Source: Plantactinospora endophytica | GTDB lineage: Bacteria; Actinomycetota; Actinomycetes; Mycobacteriales; Micromonosporaceae | Length of the DNA: 64,000 nt | Reading direction: 5' to 3' | Assembly (NCBI RefSeq): GCF_016862915.1 | Contig: NZ_BONW01000021.1 | Coordinates: forward strand, 124,001 to 188,000 | Part shown: in pieces, positions 52,068-59,858 of the stretch | Position numbering within the stretch: position 1 is the first letter of the stretch | Layout: each line of letters starts with the position of its first letter | Notes under the pieces: generated by a model | The model's input: only the letters and a program-made list of their open reading frames with translations | The model's database searches: none | What the model was told of the DNA's origin: nothing | Made by a program: the position numbers and the translations under genes

Positions 52068-52894
52068 CGGGACTCGACACGAGCGGCACGGCGACGTACG
52101 GGATGGCCACCCGGATCGCCCGGGGCGCCGCGGTCACACTGATCGCCGGTGCGGTCGGCGGCATCGCGCTACTGGCCGGCGAGGCATTCGTGGCCCGCAA
52201 CCGGCGGTACGCCCAGCCGGAACTCGGGCTGGCCCTGCGCTCCACGGTCGGCCGGGCCGGCGCACCCCCGCTCCGGCTGGTCCTGCTCGGCGACTCGGCC
52301 GCACTCGGGGTCGGGGTGGACCGGGCCGACGACACCGTCGGCGGCCAACTCGCCCGGCTGCTCTCCGAGGGGGCCGGGCCGGTCGGCGGCGGTGAACGCC
52401 AGGTGTCGCTCTCCAGCGTCGGCGTCTCCGGCTCCCGCTCCACCGACCTGGCCACCCAGGTGGCAAGGGCGCTGCTCGGCGAGCGGCCGGACGTCGCGGT
52501 GATCCTGGTCGGCGCGAACGACGTGGTGGCGCTGCGCCGGCCCGCCGAGGCGGCGGCGTACCTCGGCGCGGCGGTACGCCGGCTGCGCGGCGCCCAGGTC
52601 CGGGTGGTGGTCGGCACCTGCCCCGACCTCGGCGCGGTCCGGGCCATCGCGCCGCCGTTGCGGCAGGTCGCCGGCTGGCTCGGTCGGCACACCGCCCGCG
52701 CCCAGGCCGTCGCCGTGCTGGAGGCCGGCGGCACGGTGGTGGATCTCGGCGCCGAGACGGGCGCGGTGTTCCGGGCCGACGCGGGGACACTCTGTTCGGA
52801 CGGCTACCACCCGTCGGCCGACGGCTACCGGGTCTGGGCCCACGCGCTGCTGCCGGCCGTGGCCCGCGCCGCCGCCGGCACCCGCCAGCGGTAG
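52064..52894 (+). CDS. SGNH/GDSL hydrolase, second of a coupled pair
   Basis: A 276-residue paralogue of the preceding gene. An N-terminal helix (GAAVTLIAGAVGGIALLAGE) precedes the SGNH domain: VLLGDSAALGVGVDRADD (block I), GANDVVALRR (block III) and SDGYHPSADGYRVWA (block V). Both paralogues share a VVVGTCPDLGA segment followed by IxPPLR, so they come from a duplication. ATG 52064 overlaps the previous stop (ATGA), a coupled arrangement. The substrate is unknown; both are probably exported or outer-face esterases. Confidence 0.88.
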   Translation: MTGLDTSGTATYGMATRIARGAAVTLIAGAVGGIALLAGEAFVARNRRYAQPELGLALRSTVGRAGAPPLRLVLLGDSAALGVGVDRADDTVGGQLARLLSEGAGPVGGGERQVSLSSVGVSGSRSTDLATQVARALLGERPDVAVILVGANDVVALRRPAEAAAYLGAAVRRLRGAQVRVVVGTCPDLGAVRAIAPPLRQVAGWLGRHTARAQAVAVLEAGGTVVDLGAETGAVFRADAGTLCSDGYHPSADGYRVWAHALLPAVARAAAGTRQR

Positions 52895-52945
52895 CCCGGC
52901 CGCCCCTCCCCGCCGACCTGCCGGCCGGCTCCCCGCCGCGTCGGG

Positions 52946-53620
52946 TCAGGTGGCGACGGCGACCGCCTGCCGGATCGTCTCCGGCTGCTGGAGCACCGAC
53001 AGCATGCAGTGCGCCACGTCGGCCCGTGGCACCACGGTTCCGCCCCGGACGCTGCGCCCGTACGCCGTGCGGTAGGTGCCGGTCAGCGGCTTGTCGGTGA
53101 GCCGGGGCGGGCGTACCACGGTCCAGTCCAGGTCACCGCCGTCCCGGAGCAGTTCCTCCATCACCGCCAGGTCGACGTAGGGCTTGCGCAGTACGGCCTT
53201 GAGCAGCGGGCTCGCCAGGTATCGCATGACCGGGCCCTCGCCCGGGTCGGGTGGCGGTTTCGGGCGACCCGGTGCGGCGACGGTGGAGATCGGAGCGGCG
53301 CTGACCACGACGATCCGGCGTACGCCCCGGGCCCGCATCGCGGTGACGATCTCGCGGGTGCCCCGGGAGGCGACTCCGCTCTCGGCCATCGAGCGGGGGC
53401 CGAGTCCCGAGAGCACCGCGTCGGCCTTGTCGACGGCGTCGGCCAGTACCGCCGGGTCGGGGGTGGCCAGGTCGGCCGCGACCACCCGTACGCCGTCCGG
53501 CTCGTCGGCCAGGCTCGCCGGATTCCGTACCACCGCCGTCACGTCGTGACCGGCGGCGACGGCCTGCCGGAGCAGGTGCCGGCCGATCCCGCCGCTGGCG
53601 GCGAAGATCGTGAGTCTCAT
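52946..53620 (-). CDS. NAD(P)-binding SDR/NmrA-like protein
   Basis: A 224-residue atypical SDR with the N-terminal dinucleotide loop IFAASGGIGRHLLRQAVAAG (SGGIGRH, a GxxGxxG variant). VVRNPASLADEPDGVRVV, VVVSAAPIST and DWTVVRPPRLTD follow. No classic YxxxK pair is apparent, so catalysis is uncertain; it may be a sensor or reductase. ATG 53620 has GGGAGGG upstream. It is divergent from a TetR regulator with two operator-like palindromes between, so it is the likely target of that repressor. Confidence 0.82.
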   Translation of the reverse strand: MRLTIFAASGGIGRHLLRQAVAAGHDVTAVVRNPASLADEPDGVRVVAADLATPDPAVLADAVDKADAVLSGLGPRSMAESGVASRGTREIVTAMRARGVRRIVVVSAAPISTVAAPGRPKPPPDPGEGPVMRYLASPLLKAVLRKPYVDLAVMEELLRDGGDLDWTVVRPPRLTDKPLTGTYRTAYGRSVRGGTVVPRADVAHCMLSVLQQPETIRQAVAVAT

Positions 53621-53645
53621 GTCGCACCACCCTCCCGAAGGGTTA

Positions 53646-53683
53646 GTGAGTGTTCACTTACCATTAGGGTAGTGAGCACTCAC
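53646..53683. promoter_or_regulatory. TetR-type operator pair in the SDR/TetR gap
   Basis: Operator 1: GTGAGTG-TT-CACTTAC (53646-53661), 6 of 7 arm pairs. Operator 2: GTGAG-CA-CTCAC (53672-53683), perfect 5-bp arms. Between them TAGGGT (53665-53670) is a plus-strand -10 candidate. The shared GTGAG half-sites suggest one regulator binds both. Confidence 0.65.
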
Positions 53684-53744
53684 CACCTGTCAAGCTGAGC
53701 CGGCCATCGATACCGAGCCGGGTTCGGAAGCGCCGAGGAGGGCG

Positions 53745-54434
53745 ATGAGCACGAGAGGTCGGGGCGAGACGACCCGGGAACGCGTCCTGGCCGCCGCCGC
53801 CACGGTGATCCGGGAACAGGGCCTGGCGCACACCACGACCAAGGAGATCGCGCGGGTCGCCGGCTACTCCGAAGCCACCCTCTACAAGCACTTCACCGGT
53901 AAGGAGGACCTGTTCCTCGCCGTGATGCAGATCCGGCTCGCGCCGTTCATCGGGCTGATGGTCCGGTTGCCGGACCGGGCCGGCAGCGGCACCGTGCCGG
54001 CCCGGCTGACCGAACTCGGCCACGAGATGCTCCGGGTCTACGAGGAGTCCGGGCAGCTCGCCATGGCCCTCTTCGCCGAACCGGTGCTGCTCGACCGGCA
54101 GCGGGAGCTGTTCCGGCAGAGCGGCGCCGGCCCGCAGCACGCCAACGCGGCCCTCGCCGAGTACCTCCGGCGGGAGCGGGAACTGGGCCGGATCGCCCCG
54201 ACGGCGAACCCGGTCGCGCTGGCCAACCTCTTCCTCGGGGCGTGTTTCTACCGGGCCTTCCTGGTCGCCTTCCTCGGTCCGGCCGGTCGCGCGCAACTCC
54301 TCGACCACGATCCCGACCGGTTCGTCGCGGAGCTGGTCACGGCCATGCCGTACCCGTCGATCCCGCCGACCGCCGAACCGGCGGACCGACCGGGCGGCTC
54401 GCCCGCTGGTGACCCCGGGGCCGGATCGGGTTAA
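53745..54434 (+). CDS. TetR/AcrR family transcriptional regulator
   Basis: A 229-residue one-component repressor. The N-terminal HTH reads ERVLAAAATVIREQGLAHTT, then TKEIARVAGYSEATLYKHFT, the diagnostic TetR recognition helix and YKHF. The C-terminal ligand domain is helical, and the last ~25 residues are Pro/Gly-rich and disordered. GAGGAGGG precedes ATG 53745. It is divergent from the SDR gene, and its own stop codon overlaps the thiolase promoter. The ligand is unknown. Confidence 0.93.
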   Translation: MSTRGRGETTRERVLAAAATVIREQGLAHTTTKEIARVAGYSEATLYKHFTGKEDLFLAVMQIRLAPFIGLMVRLPDRAGSGTVPARLTELGHEMLRVYEESGQLAMALFAEPVLLDRQRELFRQSGAGPQHANAALAEYLRRERELGRIAPTANPVALANLFLGACFYRAFLVAFLGPAGRAQLLDHDPDRFVAELVTAMPYPSIPPTAEPADRPGGSPAGDPGAGSG

Positions 54435-54443
54435 CGTTTCTTC
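54432..54443 (+). promoter_or_regulatory. Leaderless thiolase promoter overlapping the TetR stop codon
   Basis: TAACGT (54432-54437), six bases, ATG 54444. The first three bases of the hexamer are also the TAA stop of the TetR gene, so the thiolase has its own promoter inside the TetR gene's end. Confidence 0.5.
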
Positions 54444-55706
54444 ATGTCGACCGCGTCCCCCCGCGAAGCCGTTATCGTCGCCACCGCCCGCTCCCCGATC
54501 GGCCGGGCACACAAGGGCTCGCTGCGCGAGCTGCGCCCGGACGACCTGGCCGCGACCATCGTCCAGGCCGCCCTCGACAAGGTGCCGCAGCTCGACCCGG
54601 TCCAGATCGACGACCTCTACCTCGGCTGCGGGCTGCCCGGCGGCGAGCAGGGCTTCAACATGGCCCGGGTGGTCGGCACCCTGCTCGGCCTGGACACGGT
54701 GCCCGGCGCCACCCTCACCCGGTACTGCGCCTCCTCGTTGCAGACCACCCGGATGGCGTTCCACGCGATCCGGGCCGGTGAGGGCGACGTCTTCGTCTCG
54801 GCCGGCGTGGAGTGCGTCTCCCGGTACGCCCGGGGCAACTCCGACGCCCTGCCGCCGGACGCACAGGCGCTGGTCGGCGGCGGCTGGCAGAACCCGAGGT
54901 TCGACGCGGCCCGGGCCCGCTCCGCCGCCCGTACCGAGGCCGGCGCACCGGTCTGGACGGATCCCCGGCTCGACGGCGGGCTGCCGGACGTCTACCTGGC
55001 GATGGGGCAGACCGCCGAGAACCTCGCCCAGGCGTACGACGTGTCCCGGGCCGACATGGACGAGTTCGGCGTACGCAGCCAGAACCTCGCGGAGAAGGCG
55101 ATCGCCGACGGCTTCTGGGCCCGGGAGATCACCCCGGTCACCCTGCCGTCCGGCGAGTGGGTCGACTCCGACGACGGGCCCCGTGCCGGGGTGACCCTGG
55201 ACGGGGTGGCCGGGCTGAAGCCGGTCTTCCGGCCGGACGGTCGGATCACCGCCGGCAACTGCTGCCCGCTCAACGACGGCGCGGCGGCCGTGATCATCAT
55301 GAGTGCCGAGCGCGCCCGCGAGCTGGAGATCACTCCGCTGGCCCGGATCGTCTCCACCGGGGTCACCGGGCTCTCCCCGGAGATCATGGGACTCGGCCCG
55401 GTCGAGGCGTCCCGGCAGGCCCTGCGCCGGGCCGGGATGACCATCGACGACGTCGACCTGGTCGAGATCAACGAGGCGTTCGCGGCCCAGGTGATCCCGT
55501 CGTACCGCGAGTTGGACATCCCGCTGGAGAAGCTCAACGTGATGGGCGGGGCGATCGCGGTCGGGCACCCGTTCGGGATGACCGGCGCCCGGATCACCGG
55601 CACCCTGCTGAACGCGCTGGACTGGCACGACCGGACGGTCGGGCTGGAGACCATGTGCGTGGGCGGCGGCCAGGGCATGGCGATGGTGCTGGAGCGGCTG
55701 AGCTGA
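54444..55706 (+). CDS. Acetyl-CoA C-acyltransferase (thiolase)
   Basis: Thiolytic cleavage or condensation of acyl-CoAs. The 420-residue protein has the acylated cysteine in TRYCASSLQTTRMA (Cys95), then EINEAFAAQV, the GHPFGMTGAR histidine loop, and the second active-site cysteine in ETMCVGGGQGMA near residue 407. It looks like a degradative FadA-type enzyme; the mycobacterial neighbour of cbs is fadA3 (from memory). No FadB partner is adjacent. It may work with the acyl-CoA dehydrogenase and AACS encoded elsewhere in the window. Confidence 0.93.
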   Translation: MSTASPREAVIVATARSPIGRAHKGSLRELRPDDLAATIVQAALDKVPQLDPVQIDDLYLGCGLPGGEQGFNMARVVGTLLGLDTVPGATLTRYCASSLQTTRMAFHAIRAGEGDVFVSAGVECVSRYARGNSDALPPDAQALVGGGWQNPRFDAARARSAARTEAGAPVWTDPRLDGGLPDVYLAMGQTAENLAQAYDVSRADMDEFGVRSQNLAEKAIADGFWAREITPVTLPSGEWVDSDDGPRAGVTLDGVAGLKPVFRPDGRITAGNCCPLNDGAAAVIIMSAERARELEITPLARIVSTGVTGLSPEIMGLGPVEASRQALRRAGMTIDDVDLVEINEAFAAQVIPSYRELDIPLEKLNVMGGAIAVGHPFGMTGARITGTLLNALDWHDRTVGLETMCVGGGQGMAMVLERLS

Positions 55707-55821
55707 GTTTCCGGGCCGCCCTTACCCGGCCGGGGTCGGGCGGCCCTCCGATCCTGTCGCGCGGCGGGTCGGCCCTGCGGCCGGGCGGGCGGACGGGCTC
55801 GTCGGCGGTAGGCGGTCGGTC

Positions 55822-55861
55822 AGGGGGACTGTCGGACGGTCAGAGGGACTGTCGGACGGTC
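55822..55861 (-). repeat. Two 20-bp units duplicating a gene end
   Basis: On the minus strand ACCGTCCGACAGTCCCTCTG (55861-55842, coding VRQSL and the TG of the stop) is followed directly by ACCGTCCGACAGTCCCCCTG (55841-55822), one mismatch. Confidence 0.75.
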
Positions 55862-56181
55862 GCCATCTCGGCGGCGGCGCCGGCCAGCACCGAGGCCGGC
55901 GGGTCCGCGTCGACCAGGTCCGCCACCATCACCCGGAGCTGGTCCGGCAGGGCCAGCGCGTTCTCCAACCGGGGTACGCGCCGCCGCGGTTCCCCGGCCG
56001 CGTCGGCGGCCAGGTCGGCGAGCTGCTGGACGAGCCGGTGCACCAGGTCGGCCCGAACCGGACCGCCGGCCGGACCCGGCGCCGCCCAGCGTGGCGGCGT
56101 CCAGTGGCCCACCTGCCGGACGAGCAGGTCGAGCTGGCGGACCAGCGGCTCGGCCGGTCGGGCGGCTTCGGGCGCGTTCAC
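55840..56181 (-). CDS. Hypothetical small helical protein
   Basis: A 113-residue soluble protein, Ala/Leu/Val-rich and probably all-helical (for example LVRQLDLLVRQVGHW, LVHRLVQQLADLAADAAG). There is no cysteine, signal or motif, and no family is recognised. GTG 56181 has TAGACT 6 bases upstream, a leaderless layout. It follows the first Bax-inhibitor-1 gene on the same strand by 20 bases, so it may also be read from that transcript. The end carries a 20-bp duplication. Confidence 0.6.
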   Translation of the reverse strand: MNAPEAARPAEPLVRQLDLLVRQVGHWTPPRWAAPGPAGGPVRADLVHRLVQQLADLAADAAGEPRRRVPRLENALALPDQLRVMVADLVDADPPASVLAGAAAEMATVRQSL

Positions 56182-56201
56182 GCGGCGAGTCTACGGTCGG
56201 G

Positions 56202-56957
56202 TCAGCGCCGGACGTAGCTGAGCAAACGGAGGATCTGCCAGTAGAGGAAGATCAGGCCGGCGAGTAGTCCGAACGCGCAGAACCAGGCGTACCGGACCGG
56301 CAGGCCGTCCCGGACCCACCGCTCCACCAGGTCGAAGTCGAGGACGAAGGTCAGCGCGCCGACCGTGATGCAGACCAGCGCGAAGACGTACGGCAGCCAG
56401 CCGACCTCGCTGCCGGTGCTGTAGACCACCAGGGTCTGCCGGCCGGCGATCAGGTAGACGGCGAGGTTGACCAGGCCCAGCACCACCACGCCGATCAGCG
56501 CGCCGACCACCAGCCGGGCGAACCGGGGCGTGGCGCGGAGCACCCGCAGCCCGTAGAGCACCGCCATCCCGACGAAGACTCCGAAGGTGCCGACCACGGC
56601 CTGCACCACGATGCCGGGGTAGACCGCCTCGAAGCCCCGGCTGGCGACGCCGAGCAGTACGCCCTGGAGCACCGCGTACCCGCCGACCAGGATCGGGTTG
56701 GTGATCCGGCGGAACGAGATCACCAGGGCGAGTACCAGCCCGGCCAGTGCCGAGCCGAGGGCGGCCGGTGCGGCCCAGCCGTCGGTGACGTACGTCCAGG
56801 CGACCGCTCCGGTGGCGCCGGTCAGCAGCAGCAGGCCGACGGTACGCACCACCACGTCGTCGACGGTCATCGGCCGGACGACCCCGGCGCCGAGGACCTG
56901 GCGTTCCACCCGGACGGTGTCGTCCAGCCGGGTCAGTACCGGGTTCGAACTTTCCAT
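56202..56957 (-). CDS. Bax inhibitor-1/YccA family membrane protein (copy 1)
   Basis: A 251-residue protein with seven membrane helices after a ~35-residue cytosolic N-terminus that reads MESSNPVLTRLDD. Conserved PMTVDDVVVRT starts the domain, and LYWQILRLLSYVRR ends it, as in BI-1/TMBIM-type proteins (possible Ca2+ leak or membrane-stress role; family knowledge). It is paralogous to the gene at 58726-59547: both have (S)NPVLxRL, SIDDVVVKT/TVDDVVVRT and a (Y/W)xxILRLLSY end. It lacks the Gly/Tyr/Pro-rich insert of copy 2. Confidence 0.88.
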   Translation of the reverse strand: MESSNPVLTRLDDTVRVERQVLGAGVVRPMTVDDVVVRTVGLLLLTGATGAVAWTYVTDGWAAPAALGSALAGLVLALVISFRRITNPILVGGYAVLQGVLLGVASRGFEAVYPGIVVQAVVGTFGVFVGMAVLYGLRVLRATPRFARLVVGALIGVVVLGLVNLAVYLIAGRQTLVVYSTGSEVGWLPYVFALVCITVGALTFVLDFDLVERWVRDGLPVRYAWFCAFGLLAGLIFLYWQILRLLSYVRR

Positions 56958-57034
56958 CTCAGCAACAGTGAACCAGACATTCCGCGCATAGCCGACCCAG
57001 TCCCCGGCGAAACGTGCTTCGACCCCGGCTCGGG

Positions 57035-58270
57035 TTACCGCATCTGCCGCAGCGAGGGTGGCTGGGCCCTACCCGTGTCCCCGGGACGGACCCGATCGCT
57101 GAAATCGAGTTCACGTTGGCTGTTCACCACGACGGCCCGGCCGTCCCGGATCGCCTCCTCGACCAGCCCGGCCACCTCGCCCGGCGTCGCGTTCGGGTGT
57201 GCCACCCCGATCGCACGGCCGAGGGCGTTGTTGTGCAGATCCATCGCCTCGCGGTCCGGCGCGTTGAGCCGCTCCGCCTCGTGCGCCGTGCCGTACCGCT
57301 CGGCGAAGTCCTCGCCGAACTCCTGGGCCACCCGGGCGCTCCAGTACGCGTGCCGGAAGGCGTCGTTGTGACCGTCGTCCGCACCGGTGAGCGGAAAGCG
57401 GGAATCGGCCAGGGTCCTGGCGTCCAGCGCGTACAGGAGCACCTGTACGCCGGCAGGACCGCGCGAACGCAGCAGCCGCTCCTCCTCGGCGGTCTTGATG
57501 TAGCCGCCGAGCAACCCGGTCGGCTTGGGTTCGAGACTGTCCGCGACCTGGTTGGCGCGGAGTTGCGGGCCCGTCCGGTGTGCGTCGGGAAGGGAACCGC
57601 CCTGCTGCACCAGCTCGGCCAGGCCGGGGGTCCGGTCGAGGACGATCCGCACCTGCGTGGCGTCGGTCTGGAACTCCGGCAGGTCCCGCAGCGCGTGGTC
57701 GAGCGCCGTCGTCAGGACGGCCCTGGACTCCTGCTCGATCTCCCGGGCCCGGTCGTAGTTGTGTCCGGCCTCGCCGAACAGCCGATCCGCGTCGACCTTC
57801 GCCTGTTCGAACCGGGCGCCCAGGCCGTGCTGACGGAACCAGGTGGCCAGCTCCTCGCTGGCCCGGATCGTCTCCCAGATCCGCATCGGCTGCGCCGTAC
57901 CCAGGATCCAGCCGATGTCGCCCAGACCGTCGAACAGCTCCTGGATCTCCCGGCGGAGCCTCGCCTCCGCCCCGATGCCGTCCTCGACGAGACCCTGTGC
58001 CCGCTTCAGGTCCCGAGCGTGTACGCCGTACGCCTTCCCCACCTTGTCGTACCCGTTGCGCAACCCCTCCAGCAGGCGGTCGATCTCCTTGAGCCGCTCG
58101 TCGAAGAGCGGCCGGCCGGTACCCACCCAGTCGACCCTGCGGCGCAGGTCGGGCAGGCCCGGCAGCACCGTGCCGAGGACCCGTACCGCCCGGGCACAGT
58201 CCTCGGCCGACAACTCGACCCGGGCCGGTGTCATCCGCTCGATGTAGTTGATCTCGTCCCGGAACGCCAT
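57035..58270 (-). CDS. Toxin-like protein with C-terminal His/Asn-rich domain (DUF6973-like)
   Basis: A 411-residue protein without a signal peptide. The N-terminal ~200 residues are helical and coiled-coil-like, as in WXG/LXG-type secreted proteins. The C-terminal part (~295-360) has GHNDAFRHAYWSARVA (His301, Arg306, His307), RYGTAHEAE (His330, Glu331) and AMDLHNNALGRAIG (Asp344, His346, Asn347, Asn348). The pattern resembles the DUF6973 domain seen at C-termini of polymorphic toxins (tentative, from memory). It follows the EspC-like gene by 13 bases. Two Bax-inhibitor-1 genes flank the pair. No adjacent immunity gene is obvious. Confidence 0.7.
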   Translation of the reverse strand: MAFRDEINYIERMTPARVELSAEDCARAVRVLGTVLPGLPDLRRRVDWVGTGRPLFDERLKEIDRLLEGLRNGYDKVGKAYGVHARDLKRAQGLVEDGIGAEARLRREIQELFDGLGDIGWILGTAQPMRIWETIRASEELATWFRQHGLGARFEQAKVDADRLFGEAGHNYDRAREIEQESRAVLTTALDHALRDLPEFQTDATQVRIVLDRTPGLAELVQQGGSLPDAHRTGPQLRANQVADSLEPKPTGLLGGYIKTAEEERLLRSRGPAGVQVLLYALDARTLADSRFPLTGADDGHNDAFRHAYWSARVAQEFGEDFAERYGTAHEAERLNAPDREAMDLHNNALGRAIGVAHPNATPGEVAGLVEEAIRDGRAVVVNSQRELDFSDRVRPGDTGRAQPPSLRQMR

Positions 58271-58283
58271 CGGGCCGGTCCGC

Positions 58284-58610
58284 TCAGCGTCCGGGCCGGT
58301 ACGTCGTGCCGGTCAGGATTTGGTCGACCGCCCGAACGAGGCCGACGTCGGCCTGCTCGTGCAGCACCGCGGCCCCTCTGACCTTGCTCGACAGCGCGGC
58401 GAGCAGGGCCACCGCGTCCCGGAACTGGTCGCTGGCGTGCTCGGCGAAGCTCCGGCTCCTGGCGGCGACCTCCTCGTGCGCAGCCGGCCTGGGCACCGCG
58501 ACCACCTCCGGCTCCGGCCGTCTGGCCTGCAACGAGCCGGCGAGTCCGAGCAGTTCGTTACTGCCGCCGCGCAGCGTTGCCGAGTTCATCGACACGTCGC
58601 CCTCGGCCAT
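58284..58610 (-). CDS. Type VII secretion-associated, EspC-like small protein
   Basis: A 108-residue helical protein resembling the ESX EspC/DUF2580 group (T7SS target proteins; family knowledge). Its second helix ends FRDAVALLAALSSKVRGAAV, and the tail LHEQADVGLVRAVDQIL is similar to the (Y/H)ExxD motif region of EspC proteins. There is no WXG turn. GGGGAGG lies 5 bases before ATG 58610. It is first in an operon with the toxin-like gene, the usual order for a small partner and a secreted effector. No ESX core genes are in the window. Confidence 0.62.
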   Translation of the reverse strand: MAEGDVSMNSATLRGGSNELLGLAGSLQARRPEPEVVAVPRPAAHEEVAARSRSFAEHASDQFRDAVALLAALSSKVRGAAVLHEQADVGLVRAVDQILTGTTYRPGR

Positions 58611-58725
58611 GTCCGCCTCCCCCTGCGCCGACGCCCGCCCCCGACGAGCGGGGACGGGCGTCTGGACCGATCCGGCAGACCGTCAGGTCAGCGGTCGCCG
58701 GTGCCCGACTCGGTTCTGACCGTGC

Positions 58726-59547
58726 TCAGTCGTCGCCCTGGAAGTAGCTCAGCAACCGCAGGATCTCGATGTAGAGCCAGACCAGGCTGACCAGAATGCC
58801 GAAGGCGGCGGTCCAGGAGTACTTGCGCGGCAGGCCCATCCGCACCCCCTCCTCCACCTCGTGGAAGCTGAGGATGAAGCTGAGCGAGGCGATCACGATG
58901 CAGATCAGGCTGAACCCGATGGCGATCGGGCCACCGCTGCGCAGCCCGGTCTCGATGCCGAAGAGGGTCAGCACGAAGTTGATCAGAATGACCGCGAAGA
59001 TGCCGACCGTCGCCGCGATGACGCCCCGGATGAACTTCGGCGTCGCCCGGATGACCTTGGCCTTGTAGAGGCCGGCCATCAGGAAGAAGACCCCGAAGGT
59101 GGCGATCACCGCCTGGAGGACGATGCCGTCGTAGCCGGCGATGGACTCGAAGAACTTGCTGACCATGCCGACGAAGACGCCCTCGACGACGGCGTACGTG
59201 ACGACCAGCGCCGGGTTGGCGATCCGCATGAACGAGATCACCAGGCCGAGCACCAGCCCGACGACGGCGGCACCGATCCAGGCCGCGCCGACCAGCGCGT
59301 CCGGCACCAGCACCCAGGCCAGCGCGGCGGAGAGCCCGGTGATGCCGAGCAGGGTGACCGTCTTGACGACGACGTCGTCGATGGACATCGGCTGTACGGT
59401 GGGCGGCGCGGCCGGGTAGCCCGCGTCCGTCGGGTACGGCTGCCCGTAGCCGGGCTGTCCGTATGCGCCGGCCGGGGCGTACCCCGAGGCCCGCTCCCGC
59501 TCGGCCGCCTGGCCGAGTCGGGCCAGCACCGGGTTGGACGTCTTCAC
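58726..59547 (-). CDS. Bax inhibitor-1/YccA family membrane protein (copy 2)
   Basis: A 273-residue paralogue of the gene at 56202-56957. The N-terminus MKTSNPVLARLGQAAERERA is followed by a Gly/Tyr/Pro-rich segment (PGYGQPYPTDAGYPAAPP). Then come PMSIDDVVVKTVTLLG and seven helices, ending LYIEILRLLSYFQGDD. GTG 59547 has AGGAGG 9 bases upstream. It is the canonical-looking copy. The toxin-like pair and BI-1 copy 1 follow downstream on the same strand. Confidence 0.9.
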   Translation of the reverse strand: MKTSNPVLARLGQAAERERASGYAPAGAYGQPGYGQPYPTDAGYPAAPPTVQPMSIDDVVVKTVTLLGITGLSAALAWVLVPDALVGAAWIGAAVVGLVLGLVISFMRIANPALVVTYAVVEGVFVGMVSKFFESIAGYDGIVLQAVIATFGVFFLMAGLYKAKVIRATPKFIRGVIAATVGIFAVILINFVLTLFGIETGLRSGGPIAIGFSLICIVIASLSFILSFHEVEEGVRMGLPRKYSWTAAFGILVSLVWLYIEILRLLSYFQGDD

Positions 59548-59681
59548 TTTGTCAAGCCTCCTGAAAAGGTCGGTGCACAATGCCCGTGCCCTATCCAGGG
59601 TAATGCTCCCCGGCGAGGTTGTGGAGATCCACGTCACTCGACCACCTGGCAGGTGGTCCGGACGCACCGCGAATCGAACTG

Positions 59682-59763
59682 TGCCCGGGGCGGGGGTCGA
59701 ACCCGCACGCCTTGCGGCAGCCGCTTTTAAGGCGGCCGTGTCTGCCTTTCCACCACCCGGGCA
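59682..59763 (-). tRNA. tRNA-Leu (anticodon UAA)
   Basis: An 82-base cloverleaf on the minus strand. Acceptor arms TGCCCGG and CCGGGCA pair over seven bases. The anticodon loop CTTAAAA (anticodon TAA at 59729-59727) sits on a GCCGC/GCGGC stem. A long class II variable arm is present, and the T-loop reads GGGTTCGACCCC. The 3' CCA is not encoded, which is normal for many actinomycetes. Confidence 0.93.
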
Positions 59764-59858
59764 GGTGCCGAATCCGCTCGGCCCTGGTGCCTGCCACGGT
59801 AGCGGGTGCAGCCCCACCGGGCGCACCCCGTTCTCGGATCGGCACTAGGGTCATCGTC

